Source of the DNA: Streptomyces koelreuteriae
GTDB lineage: Bacteria > Actinomycetota > Actinomycetes > Streptomycetales > Streptomycetaceae
NCBI RefSeq assembly: GCF_018604545.1
Contig: NZ_CP075896.1
Location: forward strand, 4,960,001-5,024,000
Direction of reading: 5' to 3'
DNA length: 64,000 nucleotides
In this document: positions 15,601 to 23,975 of the stretch, one piece after another
Layout of the letters: the number at the start of each line of letters is the position of its first letter
How positions within the stretch are numbered: position 1 is the stretch's first letter
The notes under the pieces: generated by a model
The model's database searches: none
What the model saw: the letters and a program-made list of their open reading frames with translations, nothing else
Told to the model about the DNA's origin: nothing
Made by a program: the position numbers and the translations under genes

Positions 15601-16776
15601 ATGCGCACCACCGTCGGCATCATCGGAGCCGGCCCCGCCGGCCTCCTCCTCGCCCGGCTGCTCCACAACGCGGGCATCGACTCGGTCGTCCTGGAGAGCC
15701 GCGACCGTGCCTACGTCGAACGGCGGCAGCGGGCCGGGATCCTGGAGCAGGGCACGGCCGACGTAGTGCGCGCGGCCGGCGCCGGGGAGCGCATGGACCG
15801 CGAGGGCCTGCGCCACGACGGCATCGAACTGCGCTTCGACCGCCGACGGCACCGCGTCGACTTCCCCGCCCTCACCGGTGGCCGGTCCGTGATGGTCTAC
15901 GCCCAGACCGAGGTCTGCAAGGACCTCATCTCCCTCCAGCTCCAGGAGGGCGGCCCGCTGCTGTTCGAGGCGGAGGCGCTGGCCGTGGAGGACGCCGCCA
16001 CCGACGCCCCGCGCGTCCGCTTCCGGCACGAGGGGAGCGAGGGCGTCCTGGAGTGCGAGTACGTCGTCGGCTGCGACGGCTTCTGGGGTGTGGCCCGGTC
16101 GGCGATCCCGGCCGAACTGACCCAGGTCTTCGAACGGACGTACCCCTTCGGCTGGCTCGGCATCCTCGCTGACGTACCGCCCTCGCACGACGAGCTGGTC
16201 TACGCCCGCCACGACCGAGGCTTCGCCCTCCTGTCCATGCGCTCGCCGTCCGTCTCCCGCCTCTACCTCCAGGTGCCCGACGGCACCGACGCCGGGGCGT
16301 GGAGCGACGAGGAGATCTGGGACGAGCTGGAGCGCCGCTTCGAGACCGCCGACGACTGGCGCCTGGAGCGCGGCCCGATCACCCAGAAGTCCGTCACCCC
16401 CATGCGCTCCTACGTCCACGAGCCCATGCGCCACGGCCGCCTCTTCCTCGCGGGTGACGCGGCGCACATCGTGCCGCCGACCGGAGCCAAGGGGCTGAAT
16501 CTCGCCGTCGGCGACGTCGTGACGTTCGCCCGGGCCCTGACACACCGGAAGGAGACCGGTTCGGCGGAACTGCTGGACGCCTATTCACAGACCTGCCTGC
16601 GCCGCGTCTGGCAGGCCGAGCGGTTCTCCTACGACATGACGACCCTGCTGCATCGCGCCCCCGGCGCGACCGGCTTCGAGGACCGGCTCCAGCTCGCCCG
16701 GCTGGAGCGGATCGCCTCCAACCGCGCCGCCGAGACCGACCTGGCGGAGGGGTACACGGGCTTCCCCTTCGGCTGA
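15601..16776 (+). CDS. pobA: 4-hydroxybenzoate 3-monooxygenase
   Basis: A 391-residue flavin hydroxylase, the family's usual length. The FAD Rossmann motif VGIIGAGPAGLLLARLL is at the N-terminus. The second FAD motif GRLFLAGDAAHIVPPTGAKG is followed by GLNLAVGDV, and the DG motif is in VVGCDGFWGVAR. It hydroxylates 4-hydroxybenzoate to protocatechuate with NAD(P)H and O2, feeding the beta-ketoadipate pathway. The pca genes are elsewhere. The ATG at 15601 is preceded by GAGAAGG. Transcription is likely controlled through the palindrome at 15543-15558. Confidence 0.93.
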   Translation: MRTTVGIIGAGPAGLLLARLLHNAGIDSVVLESRDRAYVERRQRAGILEQGTADVVRAAGAGERMDREGLRHDGIELRFDRRRHRVDFPALTGGRSVMVYAQTEVCKDLISLQLQEGGPLLFEAEALAVEDAATDAPRVRFRHEGSEGVLECEYVVGCDGFWGVARSAIPAELTQVFERTYPFGWLGILADVPPSHDELVYARHDRGFALLSMRSPSVSRLYLQVPDGTDAGAWSDEEIWDELERRFETADDWRLERGPITQKSVTPMRSYVHEPMRHGRLFLAGDAAHIVPPTGAKGLNLAVGDVVTFARALTHRKETGSAELLDAYSQTCLRRVWQAERFSYDMTTLLHRAPGATGFEDRLQLARLERIASNRAAETDLAEGYTGFPFG

Positions 16777-16945
16777 GGTTCGGGCGACGTGATGAATGAC
16801 CCCCTCCGGTGAGGGGAATCACGAAGCCGCGTAGCGTGTTGGGCAGCACGATGAGGGAAAGATCCTCCCCAAGCACTAGGGTCATTCCTTTGCCTACCTA
16901 TTACTCTTGAGCCAAGGCCATGACGTGTGGCCATGGAGGAGTGAA

Positions 16946-17854
16946 ATGAGGAGCAGAAACCCGGTCTTCTCGCGACGGGGGTTCAGCCGCGACAACGGCT
17001 ACGCGGGCTTCAACACCGCGCCGCAGGCCGGGGGTCCCGCTGTCGCCACGCAGGGCAACCCGTACGCGCAGCCGACGGGCGACCAGTACGCGCAGAACCC
17101 GTACGCGCAGAACCCTTACGCCCAGCAGGACCTGCAGCACGGCGCACCGCCGCAGGCGCCGGCCACCACAGGCCGGATGACCATCGACGACGTCGTCCTG
17201 CGCACGGCGAGCACGCTCGGTGTGCTCATCCTCACCGCCGCGCTCTCCTGGGCCCTGCTGCCGATCGACGACGCCAACATCAGCCGTAGCTACGGCATCG
17301 GTATCGGCGCCGCGCTGATCGGCATGGTCCTGGCGTTCGTCCAGTCCTTCAAGCGCAAGGCCTCGCCCGCGCTGATCCTGACGTATGCGGCGTTCGAGGG
17401 TGTCTTCCTCGGCGTCGTCTCCAACATCGTCGACAACCGCATCGCCGACGGCGCGGCCATGCAGGCCGTGATCGGCACCATGGCGGTCTTCGCCGGTGTG
17501 CTGATCGCCTACAAGGCCGGCTGGATCCGCGTCAACCGCCGCTTCTACGGCTTCGTGATGGCGGCCGCGCTCGGCTTCATCCTGCTGATGACCGTGAACC
17601 TGCTGTTCGCGGTGTTCGGCGGCGGTGACGGCCTCGGCTTCCGCAGCGGTGCCCTCGGCGTCATCTTCGGCGTCATCGGCATCATCCTCGGCGCCTGCTT
17701 CCTCGCCCTGGACTTCAAGCAGGTCGAGGACGGCATCGCCTACGGTGCTCCGCGCGAGGAGGCGTGGTTCGCGGCCTTCGGCCTCACGCTGACGCTGGTG
17801 TGGATCTACCTGGAGTTCCTGAGGCTCATCTCGATCCTCAACAGCAGCGACTAG
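16946..17854 (+). CDS. Bax inhibitor-1/YccA family membrane protein
   Basis: A 302-residue protein with a soluble Gln/Asn/Tyr/Ala-rich N-terminus of about 75 residues, including repeats of QNPYA, then seven predicted hydrophobic helices. The BI-1 signature region is present (YAAFEGVFLGVVSNI, and near the end FLALDFKQVEDGIAYGAPREEAWFAAFGL). Bacterial members act as pH-sensitive calcium leak channels or interact with FtsH; the role in Streptomyces is not established. The ATG at 16946 has GGAGGA five bases upstream and is preferred over upstream GTG codons. Monocistronic, closed by a strong hairpin. Confidence 0.92.
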   Translation: MRSRNPVFSRRGFSRDNGYAGFNTAPQAGGPAVATQGNPYAQPTGDQYAQNPYAQNPYAQQDLQHGAPPQAPATTGRMTIDDVVLRTASTLGVLILTAALSWALLPIDDANISRSYGIGIGAALIGMVLAFVQSFKRKASPALILTYAAFEGVFLGVVSNIVDNRIADGAAMQAVIGTMAVFAGVLIAYKAGWIRVNRRFYGFVMAAALGFILLMTVNLLFAVFGGGDGLGFRSGALGVIFGVIGIILGACFLALDFKQVEDGIAYGAPREEAWFAAFGLTLTLVWIYLEFLRLISILNSSD

Positions 17855-17883
17855 TACGGCCAGTCCTGACCGTCGCACGCGAT

Positions 17884-17909
17884 AGGGCCCCGGCTTCGGC
17901 CGGGGCCCT
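17884..17909 (+). terminator. Terminator after the BI-1 gene
   Basis: An 11-bp perfect stem AGGGCCCCGGC (17884-17894) with 17899-17909 and a 4-base loop, followed by TTCTCGTTG. It serves as a barrier between convergent genes. Confidence 0.85.
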
Positions 17910-17937
17910 TCTCGTTGTCCTCTGTCGTTGTCCGCGC

Positions 17938-18168
17938 CTAGAGCAGTTTGCGCGCGGCCCTCCTCAGGTCGTACTCGTGGACGATCGCCTTGGCGTGGCC
18001 GTAGGCCAGGTTGTGTTCGTGCCGGAGCCAGCTGACCTTTTCCTCGAAGCGGAAGAGCGCCGGACCGTCTTCGACGGTGCGAAGCCAGTCGGTGATTTCA
18101 CGACCGGTGCAGTGCGGGATGCGGGCTAGCAGGTTGCGATGGGTCTCTTCGGAGAAGACTTGGGACAT
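17938..18168 (-). CDS. Small DUF4287-type protein
   Basis: A 76-residue acidic/basic mixed protein without signal or membrane segment. The phrase LLARIPHCTGREITDWLRTV matches the DUF4287 pattern, where a helix pair often accompanies DUF5655. The end, LAYGHAKAIVHEYDLRR, also fits that family, whose function is unknown. Codon use is normal for the genome, the coordinates fit between a terminator and a divergent gene, and the ATG is well placed. Confidence 0.75.
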   Translation of the reverse strand: MSQVFSEETHRNLLARIPHCTGREITDWLRTVEDGPALFRFEEKVSWLRHEHNLAYGHAKAIVHEYDLRRAARKLL

Positions 18169-18257
18169 CGGCGCCTCCGGACGCTGGGATGTAAGCCGGT
18201 CCTTCAGGTCACCGTGCCTGAGTGTTCGCCCGTTGGCAACAGTCCCGGTGCGACGCG

Positions 18258-18263
18258 TACGCT
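18258..18263 (+). promoter_or_regulatory. -10 hexamer for a leaderless gene
   Basis: TACGCT lies six bases before the GTG at 18270. A possible -35, TTGGCA (18233-18238), is 19 bp upstream. There is no ribosome binding site. Confidence 0.4.
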
Positions 18264-18269
18264 CGCGGC

Positions 18270-18581
18270 GTGGTTGATACGACGCCTCTGACCCGTGCGG
18301 TGGATCACTTCGCCGATCGTTTGAGGGCCGCGCCCCAGAGCCGGCTGCAGCGGGGCGCTGCCGCCGAGGCTCTCGGGCTGGCCCGGGAGTTGGCCCGGAG
18401 GGCGCAGGCCCTTGAGGAGCCGGGGGTGGAGCCTCGGGAGATGCCGGATGCGGGGATGTTTGCTGCCGCAGATCAGATCACTGTTGCCGTGCATGATCTG
18501 GCGGTGGTGATTCCCAGTGAGGCCGATGTCGATGACGCGGTGAGGGTGGTGGAGGAGGCGCAGAAGCGGGCGGGGGTTTAG
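18270..18581 (+). CDS. Conserved small helical protein, function unknown
   Basis: A 103-residue protein, Ala/Arg/Glu-rich and probably all helical, with the segments VDHFADRLRAAPQSRLQRG and ADQITVAVHDLAVVIP. I recognise it as a conserved Streptomyces hypothetical but not as a named domain. The start is inferred as the GTG at 18270 because a -10 hexamer sits six bases before it. A longer frame opening 48 bp upstream is less likely. It converges on the next gene across a dispersed intergenic repeat. Confidence 0.65.
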   Translation: MVDTTPLTRAVDHFADRLRAAPQSRLQRGAAAEALGLARELARRAQALEEPGVEPREMPDAGMFAAADQITVAVHDLAVVIPSEADVDDAVRVVEEAQKRAGV

Positions 18582-18599
18582 CGCCGTTCGCGTGGGCCG

Positions 18600-18661
18600 G
18601 TTGTGTGTGGTTGCTCGCGCCCACGCGGCGGAGCCGTACATCGATACAGCCCCGCGCCCCT
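18600..18661 (-). repeat. Dispersed Streptomyces intergenic repeat, copy 1
   Basis: Read on the minus strand this begins AGGGGCGCGGGGCTGTATCG, runs through GGCTCCGCCGCGTGGGCGCG and ends in GCAACCACACACAA. I recognise this text as an intergenic repeat common in Streptomyces. It lies exactly between two convergent stops and touches the stop codon at 18660. A variant copy is at 27909-27951. Confidence 0.6.
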
Positions 18662-19442
18662 AGAGGGACGCGATCACTCGGTCGGCCAGGATGTAGACGT
18701 TCTCTTCGCCGCACTCGAAGGTGAGCGAGTACGCCCCTGATACGCCCGAGCCGCCCAGGAGAATCGGGGTCTCGCCCGCGCGCAGTGCTGTCGCGAGGTG
18801 TTCCGCTGTTTCGCGGTGGCCCGGGGTCATGCAGAGGGTCGTGCCGTCGGCGAAGACGTAGACGTCGAGGGTGCCCAGCGGGCCCGGGCGGACGTCCGTC
18901 AGTTCCACGCGGGAGGAGGCCAGCTCCTCCAGGGTCGCGACCGTGCGCTCGTGGTCGTTCGCCACGGGGGACTGCGCCGGTACGAAGTCCGGGTGGGAGG
19001 GGTGGCGGCGGCGGGCCGCGGCCAGCTCCGGGGACTCGGCGGCCGGTTCCTCGGTGTCCGCGCCCGACTCGGAGACCGGCTCCAGACCCGCGAAATCGGC
19101 CTGCCGGGGCAGGAACAGATCGGGGTCGGGCAGGCCCAGCAGGGTCGGGGCGTCGGAGGCGTCACGGGTCTCCTGGGCGGCCCAGAACGCCCGCGCCTCG
19201 GCGAGCTCCCGCTCCCGCTCCTCGGCCAGGGCGGCCGCGACGGCGGCGCGTATCTCCTCGGCGTCGGCATGGCTGCGGGCGGCCGGCAGCAGCGCACGCG
19301 TGGTGGCGGCCCGGCTCTCGGCCAGCGCGGTGTGCAGGGCCGCGACCTGTCGCCGCAGCTGCAGAACGGTGCGCAGGACGGCAACGCCCACGGCGCCCGT
19401 GGCGGCCGTGGTGACCAGCAACGCGATCGGCATGGCGCTCAC
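18660..19442 (-). CDS. Membrane-anchored protein of unknown function
   Basis: A 260-residue protein with one N-terminal hydrophobic helix (about residues 5-27). An Arg/Ala/Glu-rich coiled-coil-like stretch (28-95) and an acidic Pro/Glu/Ala linker follow. The globular C-terminal domain of about 100 residues has the conserved-looking stretches VYVFADGTTLCMTPGH and GAYSLTFECGEENVYILADRV. No named domain recognised. The GTG at 19442 has GGGAG seven bases upstream, so it is preferred over the ATG nine bases in. A possible promoter on this strand is TTAGTC (19499-19504) with TAGGAA (19476-19481), 17-bp spacing. Confidence 0.75.
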   Translation of the reverse strand: MSAMPIALLVTTAATGAVGVAVLRTVLQLRRQVAALHTALAESRAATTRALLPAARSHADAEEIRAAVAAALAEERERELAEARAFWAAQETRDASDAPTLLGLPDPDLFLPRQADFAGLEPVSESGADTEEPAAESPELAAARRRHPSHPDFVPAQSPVANDHERTVATLEELASSRVELTDVRPGPLGTLDVYVFADGTTLCMTPGHRETAEHLATALRAGETPILLGGSGVSGAYSLTFECGEENVYILADRVIASL

Positions 19443-19571
19443 TGACGTACTCCCGGTTCAAAGTCGACCCCCGACTTCCTACATCAGCTTGAAGGGCGGA
19501 CTAACCAGCTGTCAGTGCGTAACGTCACCAAACGGACAGGGCTTCGCCCTCGGGGGAGGGGGTGTGGCTAC

Positions 19572-19613
19572 TGTGACCTGCGCTTCTCCCCGGATGGAGG
19601 GAGATAGGTCACA
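19572..19613. repeat. Inverted repeat TGTGACCT...AGGTCACA
   Basis: Perfect 8-bp arms (19572-19579 and 19606-19613) flank 26 bases that can themselves pair partly (CTTCTCC with GGAGGGAG). It lies in the spacer between two leftward genes and is of unknown role. Confidence 0.45.
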
Positions 19614-19638
19614 TCCTGGGGGAGATTGGATCACAAAA

Positions 19639-19675
19639 CGGCCCAGAACCCTGGGGTTTCCGGGGTTCCGGGCCG
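19639..19675 (-). terminator. Terminator after the thiolase gene
   Basis: Arms 19639-19651 and 19663-19675 pair over 12 bp with one A/C mismatch, 41 bp past the thiolase stop. Confidence 0.7.
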
Positions 19676-19715
19676 GTACCTCACAGCCGGTGCCAGGACG
19701 GCTACGGTGCGGTGC

Positions 19716-20936
19716 TCAGCTGAGGCGCTCGATGACCATGGCCATGCCCTGGCCGCCGCCGACGCACATCGTCTCCAGACCGAACTGCTTGTCGTGGAAC
19801 TGGAGGGAGTTGATGAGCGTGGTGGTGATGCGGGCGCCGGTCATACCGAAGGGGTGGCCGACGGCGATGGCGCCGCCGTTGACGTTCAGCTTCTCCAGCG
19901 GGATGCCCAGGTCGCGGTAGGAGGGGATCACCTGGGCGGCGAACGCCTCGTTGATCTCGACCAGGTCGATGTCGTCGATCGACAGGTTCGCGCGGCGCAG
20001 CGCCTGCTTGCTCGCCTCGACCGGGCCGAGGCCCATGATCTCGGGGGAGAGGCCGGAGACGCCGGTCGACACGATGCGGGCGAGCGGGGTGAGGCCCAGC
20101 TCGCGGGCCTTGGTGTCGGACATGATCACGAGCGCGGCGGCACCGTCGTTCAGCGGGCAGCAGTTGGCGGCGGTGACCAGGCCGTCCGGGCGGAAGACCG
20201 GCTTGAGGCCCTGGACGCCCTCCAGGGTGACGCCGGCGCGGGGGCCGTCGTCCTTGGAGACGACCGTGCCGTCGGGGAGCGTCACCGGGGTGATCTCGCG
20301 CTCCCAGAAGCCGTTCTTGATGGCTTCCTCGGCGAGGTTCTGCGAGCGGACGCCGAACTCGTCCATGTCCTGGCGGGTGACGCCCTTGGCGCGGGCCAGG
20401 TTCTCGGCGGTCTGGCCCATCGCGATGTACGGGTCGGGCAGCAGGCCGTCCTCGCGCGGGTCGTGCCAGGTCGAGCCCTCGGACTGGGCGGTCTCGACGG
20501 TGCGGGCCTCGGCGTCGGCGAAGAGCGGGTTGTGCGTGTCGGGCAGGCCGTCGGAGCTGCCCTTCGCGTACCGGGAGACGGTCTCGACGCCGGCCGAGAT
20601 GAAGACGTCGCCCTCGCCGGCCTTGATGGCGTGCAGGGCCATGCGGGAGGTCTGCAGGGAGGAGGAGCAGTACCGGGTGACGGTACAGCCCGGCAGGTGG
20701 TCCATCCCCGCCTGTACGGCCACGATGCGGCCGAGGTTGTGGCCCTGCTCGCCGCCGGGCAGGCCGCAGCCGAGCATCAGGTCGTCGATGTCCTTGGGGT
20801 CCAGCTCGGGGACCTTGGCCAGGGCGGCCTGGACGATCGTCGCGGTCAGATCGTCCGGGCGGAGGTCCTTGAGAGAGCCCTTGACGGCGCGGCCGATGGG
20901 GGAGCGGGCGGCTGAGACGATCACGGCTTCGGGCAT
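19716..20936 (-). CDS. fadA: Thiolase (acetyl-CoA C-acyltransferase/acetyltransferase)
   Basis: A 406-residue thiolase. The nucleophile is Cys90 in RYCSSSLQT, the NEAFA motif is present, the active-site His is in GGAIAVGHPFGMTGAR, and the second catalytic Cys is in MCVGGGQGMA. It either cleaves 3-ketoacyl-CoA in beta-oxidation or makes acetoacetyl-CoA, and sequence alone does not settle direction. The ATG at 20936 is chosen over a GTG one codon earlier because GGAG is better spaced. No beta-oxidation partner (fadB) is adjacent. An operator-like palindrome overlaps its promoter. Confidence 0.92.
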   Translation of the reverse strand: MPEAVIVSAARSPIGRAVKGSLKDLRPDDLTATIVQAALAKVPELDPKDIDDLMLGCGLPGGEQGHNLGRIVAVQAGMDHLPGCTVTRYCSSSLQTSRMALHAIKAGEGDVFISAGVETVSRYAKGSSDGLPDTHNPLFADAEARTVETAQSEGSTWHDPREDGLLPDPYIAMGQTAENLARAKGVTRQDMDEFGVRSQNLAEEAIKNGFWEREITPVTLPDGTVVSKDDGPRAGVTLEGVQGLKPVFRPDGLVTAANCCPLNDGAAALVIMSDTKARELGLTPLARIVSTGVSGLSPEIMGLGPVEASKQALRRANLSIDDIDLVEINEAFAAQVIPSYRDLGIPLEKLNVNGGAIAVGHPFGMTGARITTTLINSLQFHDKQFGLETMCVGGGQGMAMVIERLS

Positions 20937-21040
20937 CACGGCTCCATTGACGTACCGGGTGGTCTGCTTGGGCTGTCTGGGAAGTTACCCGTACGTATGG
21001 CCTGGGTCACGGGTCTCGCGGTGTGACCCTGACCGCAGTT

Positions 21041-21069
21041 TACTAAGCGCTTGCTTTCCCTGTCCTCAA
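21041..21069 (-). promoter_or_regulatory. Thiolase promoter with overlapping AAGCGCTT operator
   Basis: On the minus strand TTGAGG (21064-21069) and TTAGTA (21041-21046) are 17 bp apart. The palindrome AAGCGCTT (21045-21052) overlaps the -10. A symmetric site covering the -10 suggests repression, for example by a TetR-type fatty-acid regulator, but the regulator is unknown. Confidence 0.5.
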
Positions 21070-22091
21070 TTCGAGGGCGTCGCGGGCGCCGGCTCCTGCT
21101 CGGGCACCCGCCGGCGCCGCCTCCGCTTCAGCAGGGCCCAGGGTCCCCGCGACCCGGTCGGCATCGCCGCCGCGACCTCCGTGCCCGCCTCCGAGGCGGC
21201 CTCCGCCGCCGCCCGGGCCACCGGCAGGAAGCCCTCGCGACGGGAGGCGTCCGGGCGCTCCTCCTCGGCCGGCCACAGGCCGAGGGAGGCGCAGACGCTC
21301 GGCAGGACCGCCATCGCCGCCGTCGCGTAGCCCTCGGCGGAGGGGTGGTAGCTGTCGGGCCCGAACAGCTCGCGCGGGTTCTCGGCGAACTCGGGGCCCA
21401 GCAGGTCGCCCAGGGACACCGTCCGGCCGCCCTGCTCGACCACCCCGATCGTCTGGGCTGCCGCCAGCTGGCGGGAGGCCCGGCGCGCCAGCCAGCGCAG
21501 CGGCTGCCGGACCGGCTCGATCGTGCCCAGGTCGGGACAGGTGCCGACCACCACCTCCGCACCGGCCGTGCGCAGCCGCCGTACCGCCGAGGCCAGGCAG
21601 CGCACCGAGCGGGTCGGGGGCATGCGGTGGGTGACGTCGTTCGCGCCGACCATGATCACGCAGATGTCGGGCGCCGGATCGGGGTCGGCCAGCACCAGGG
21701 CCACCTGGCGGTCCAGGTCGTCCGAACGGGCCCCGGGCGTCGCCACCGTGCGCAGCTGCACCGGGCACTCCGCCAGCGCCGCGAGGCCCGACGCCAGCAG
21801 CGCCCCCGGTGTCTGCCCGGACCGGTGCACGCCCTGGCCCGCGGCCGTGGAGTCGCCCAGCATGGTCAGCCGCAGCGGCGACTGACCGGGGCCGGCGTAC
21901 GCACGGCCGTACAGCCCGTCCGCGTGCGGCACGTGACCTGACGTGCCGTTGCCCACCCGGCGCCGCGCCAGCTGGACCTCGGCCAGCACCAGCCCCACGG
22001 CGGCCGCCCCCGCCAGACCGATACCGCCGCCGCCGTATGCCGCGCCGGCCGCGATCCGCCGGGCCACTCTCGCCCTCGACATGCTCGTCAT
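21066..22091 (-). CDS. SGNH/GDSL-family hydrolase, membrane-anchored or secreted
   Basis: A 341-residue protein with a basic N-terminus and a hydrophobic segment (about 12-38), then a GDSL-like hydrolase domain. Block I is TMLGDSTAAGQG with catalytic Ser81, block III is GANDVTHR, and block V is DSYHPSAEGY with the catalytic His. Family members are lipases, esterases or deacetylases; the substrate here is unknown. The C-terminus is basic and Arg-rich. The ATG at 22091 is preceded by GAGGAGG about 12 bases away; an ATG three codons later is possible. Divergent from the cystathionine beta-synthase gene. Confidence 0.88.
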   Translation of the reverse strand: MTSMSRARVARRIAAGAAYGGGGIGLAGAAAVGLVLAEVQLARRRVGNGTSGHVPHADGLYGRAYAGPGQSPLRLTMLGDSTAAGQGVHRSGQTPGALLASGLAALAECPVQLRTVATPGARSDDLDRQVALVLADPDPAPDICVIMVGANDVTHRMPPTRSVRCLASAVRRLRTAGAEVVVGTCPDLGTIEPVRQPLRWLARRASRQLAAAQTIGVVEQGGRTVSLGDLLGPEFAENPRELFGPDSYHPSAEGYATAAMAVLPSVCASLGLWPAEEERPDASRREGFLPVARAAAEAASEAGTEVAAAMPTGSRGPWALLKRRRRRRVPEQEPAPATPSN

Positions 22092-22198
22092 GCGTCGCCG
22101 CCACCTCCTCGAACCCGTACACCCTGTGCTTGCCCCGTACAGGCCGTCGCCCAATCTCAACGCGGAGTGAACGACCGTCACGGACGACGGGCAGCACA

Positions 22199-22204
22199 TA
22201 GGCT
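22199..22204 (+). promoter_or_regulatory. -10 element of the cystathionine beta-synthase promoter
   Basis: TAGGCT lies 46 bp before the GTG start; CCGTCA (22175-22180) is an 18-bp-spaced weak -35. Confidence 0.35.
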
Positions 22205-22250
22205 GGCGGCACCACACAGACCACTTCTTCTGCGGCATCCGGAGACAACG

Positions 22251-23657
22251 GTGCAGTTCCACGACTCGATGATCAGCCTCGTCGGCAACACCCCGCTGGT
22301 GAGGCTCAACAGCGTGACCAAGGGCATCAGGGCGACCGTCCTGGCCAAGGTGGAGTACTTCAACCCCGGCGGGTCCGTGAAGGACCGCATCGCCCTGCGC
22401 ATGATCGAGGCGGCGGAGGAGAGCGGCGCGCTCAAGCCCGGCGGCACGATCGTGGAGCCGACCAGCGGCAACACCGGGGTCGGACTCGCCATCGTGGCGC
22501 AGCAGAAGGGGTACAAGTGCATCTTCGTGTGCCCCGACAAGGTGAGCACCGACAAGATCAACGTGCTGCGGGCGTACGGCGCCGAGGTGGTCGTGTGCCC
22601 GACCGCGGTGGACCCCGAGCACCCGGACTCGTACTACAACGTCTCCGACCGGCTGGTCCGTGAGACGCCGGGCGCCTGGAAGCCCGACCAGTACTCCAAC
22701 CCCCACAACCCGCTCTCCCACTACCACTCCACCGGCCCGGAGCTGTGGGAGCAGACGGAGGGGAAGATCACCCACTTCGTCGCGGGCGTGGGCACCGGCG
22801 GCACCATCTCCGGGACCGGGCGCTACCTCAAGGAGATCAGCGACGGCACGGTGCAGGTCGTCGGCGCCGACCCCGAGGGCTCCGTCTACTCCGGCGGCTC
22901 CGGGCGGCCGTACCTCGTCGAGGGCGTCGGCGAGGACTTCTGGCCCACCGCCTACGACCGGACCGTCGCGGACGAGATCGTCGCCGTGTCCGACAAGGAC
23001 TCCTTCCAGATGACCCGCCGCCTGGCCAAGGAGGAGGGCCTCCTGGTCGGCGGCTCCTGCGGCATGGCGGTCGTGGCCGCGCTGGAGGTCGCCGGGCGGC
23101 TCGGCCCGGACGACGTCGTGGTGGTGCTGCTGCCGGACAGCGGGCGCGGCTACCTCAGCAAGATCTTCAACGACGAGTGGATGGCCGACTACGGCTTCCT
23201 GGAGGACTCGGGCCCGAGCGCCCGCGTCGGCGACGTCCTCGCCGACAAGGAGGGCGACCGCATGCCCTCCCTCGTCCACATGCACCCCGACGAGACGGTC
23301 GGCCAGGCCATCGACGTGCTGCGCGAGTACGGCGTCTCGCAGATGCCGGTCGTCAAGCCGGGCGCGGGCCACCCCGACGTGATGGCCGCCGAGGTCGTCG
23401 GCTCGGTCGTGGAACGCGAGCTGCTCGACGCGCTGTTCAGCAAGAGCGCCTCCCTGGAGGACCCGCTGGAGAAGCACATGTGCGGCCCGCTGCCCCAGGT
23501 CGGCTCCGGCGAACCGGTCGAGGACCTGATGGCCGTGCTGGGCAAGGCCGACGCGGCGATCGTCCTGGTCGAGGGCAAGCCGACCGGTGTCGTCAGCCGG
23601 CAGGACCTGCTGTCCTTCCTCGCCCGGACCGGGAAAGCGGCGGCGGCCACCAGGTGA
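22251..23657 (+). CDS. cbs: Cystathionine beta-synthase
   Basis: A 468-residue protein with an N-terminal PLP fold-type II domain: Lys44 in GGSVKDR is the Schiff base residue, EPTSGNTGVGLAIV binds substrate, and GTGGTISGTGRYLK binds the PLP phosphate. Two C-terminal CBS domains follow from about residue 340 (motifs VGQAIDVLREYGVSQMPVV and PTGVVSRQDLL). It condenses serine and homocysteine to cystathionine in reverse transsulfuration; the CBS pair may sense adenosyl ligands. The Cys-synthase paralogues lack the CBS pair. The GTG at 22251 follows GGAGA. Confidence 0.93.
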   Translation: MQFHDSMISLVGNTPLVRLNSVTKGIRATVLAKVEYFNPGGSVKDRIALRMIEAAEESGALKPGGTIVEPTSGNTGVGLAIVAQQKGYKCIFVCPDKVSTDKINVLRAYGAEVVVCPTAVDPEHPDSYYNVSDRLVRETPGAWKPDQYSNPHNPLSHYHSTGPELWEQTEGKITHFVAGVGTGGTISGTGRYLKEISDGTVQVVGADPEGSVYSGGSGRPYLVEGVGEDFWPTAYDRTVADEIVAVSDKDSFQMTRRLAKEEGLLVGGSCGMAVVAALEVAGRLGPDDVVVVLLPDSGRGYLSKIFNDEWMADYGFLEDSGPSARVGDVLADKEGDRMPSLVHMHPDETVGQAIDVLREYGVSQMPVVKPGAGHPDVMAAEVVGSVVERELLDALFSKSASLEDPLEKHMCGPLPQVGSGEPVEDLMAVLGKADAAIVLVEGKPTGVVSRQDLLSFLARTGKAAAATR

Positions 23658-23975
23658 ACCACCCGTGAACCGGGTGAACTTGCGGCGTCCGTGATCTTCG
23701 CGGACTTCGCGGAAGTGGTACGAGCGTGTCACGTTCGCGCAGCACCCGCTTAACACGAGTCCTGCACATTGGTGGGTGTCGGCAGGGCGGGAGCGGCTCC
23801 CCGCCCCGGCCGACGCCGTAGGCGTCACGGACCTCCGGAGCGGCTCCCGGACCTCCATGGACCCTACTGACGCGCCAGCCCGGCCCTGACCAGGCCCGCG
23901 TCCCTCGCGGGGACCGCCGTCGTCCCGCCCCCCGAACAGGGGGTGCGGCGGTCCCCGCGCATCATCTCCCCGGCC
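23658..23975. other. 318-bp intergenic region between convergent genes
   Basis: No gene seen. It includes a duplicated GGAGCGGCTCCC-like element (around 23790 and 23838) and ends in the strong hairpin at 23906-23959. Confidence 0.5.
23906..23959. terminator. Bidirectional terminator between cbs and an XRE regulator
   Basis: A perfect 14-bp outer stem (23906-23919 with 23946-23959, arm CGCGGGGACCGCCG) plus an inner CCCCC/GGGGG pairing. Confidence 0.8.

Noticed and set aside
14182..16545. 787-codon minus-strand frame joining the ATPase to a region antisense to bldA and pobA
   Set aside because: Only the last 256 codons are the ATPase; the start at 14952 has a good ribosome binding site, and the rest runs through a tRNA and an opposing gene.
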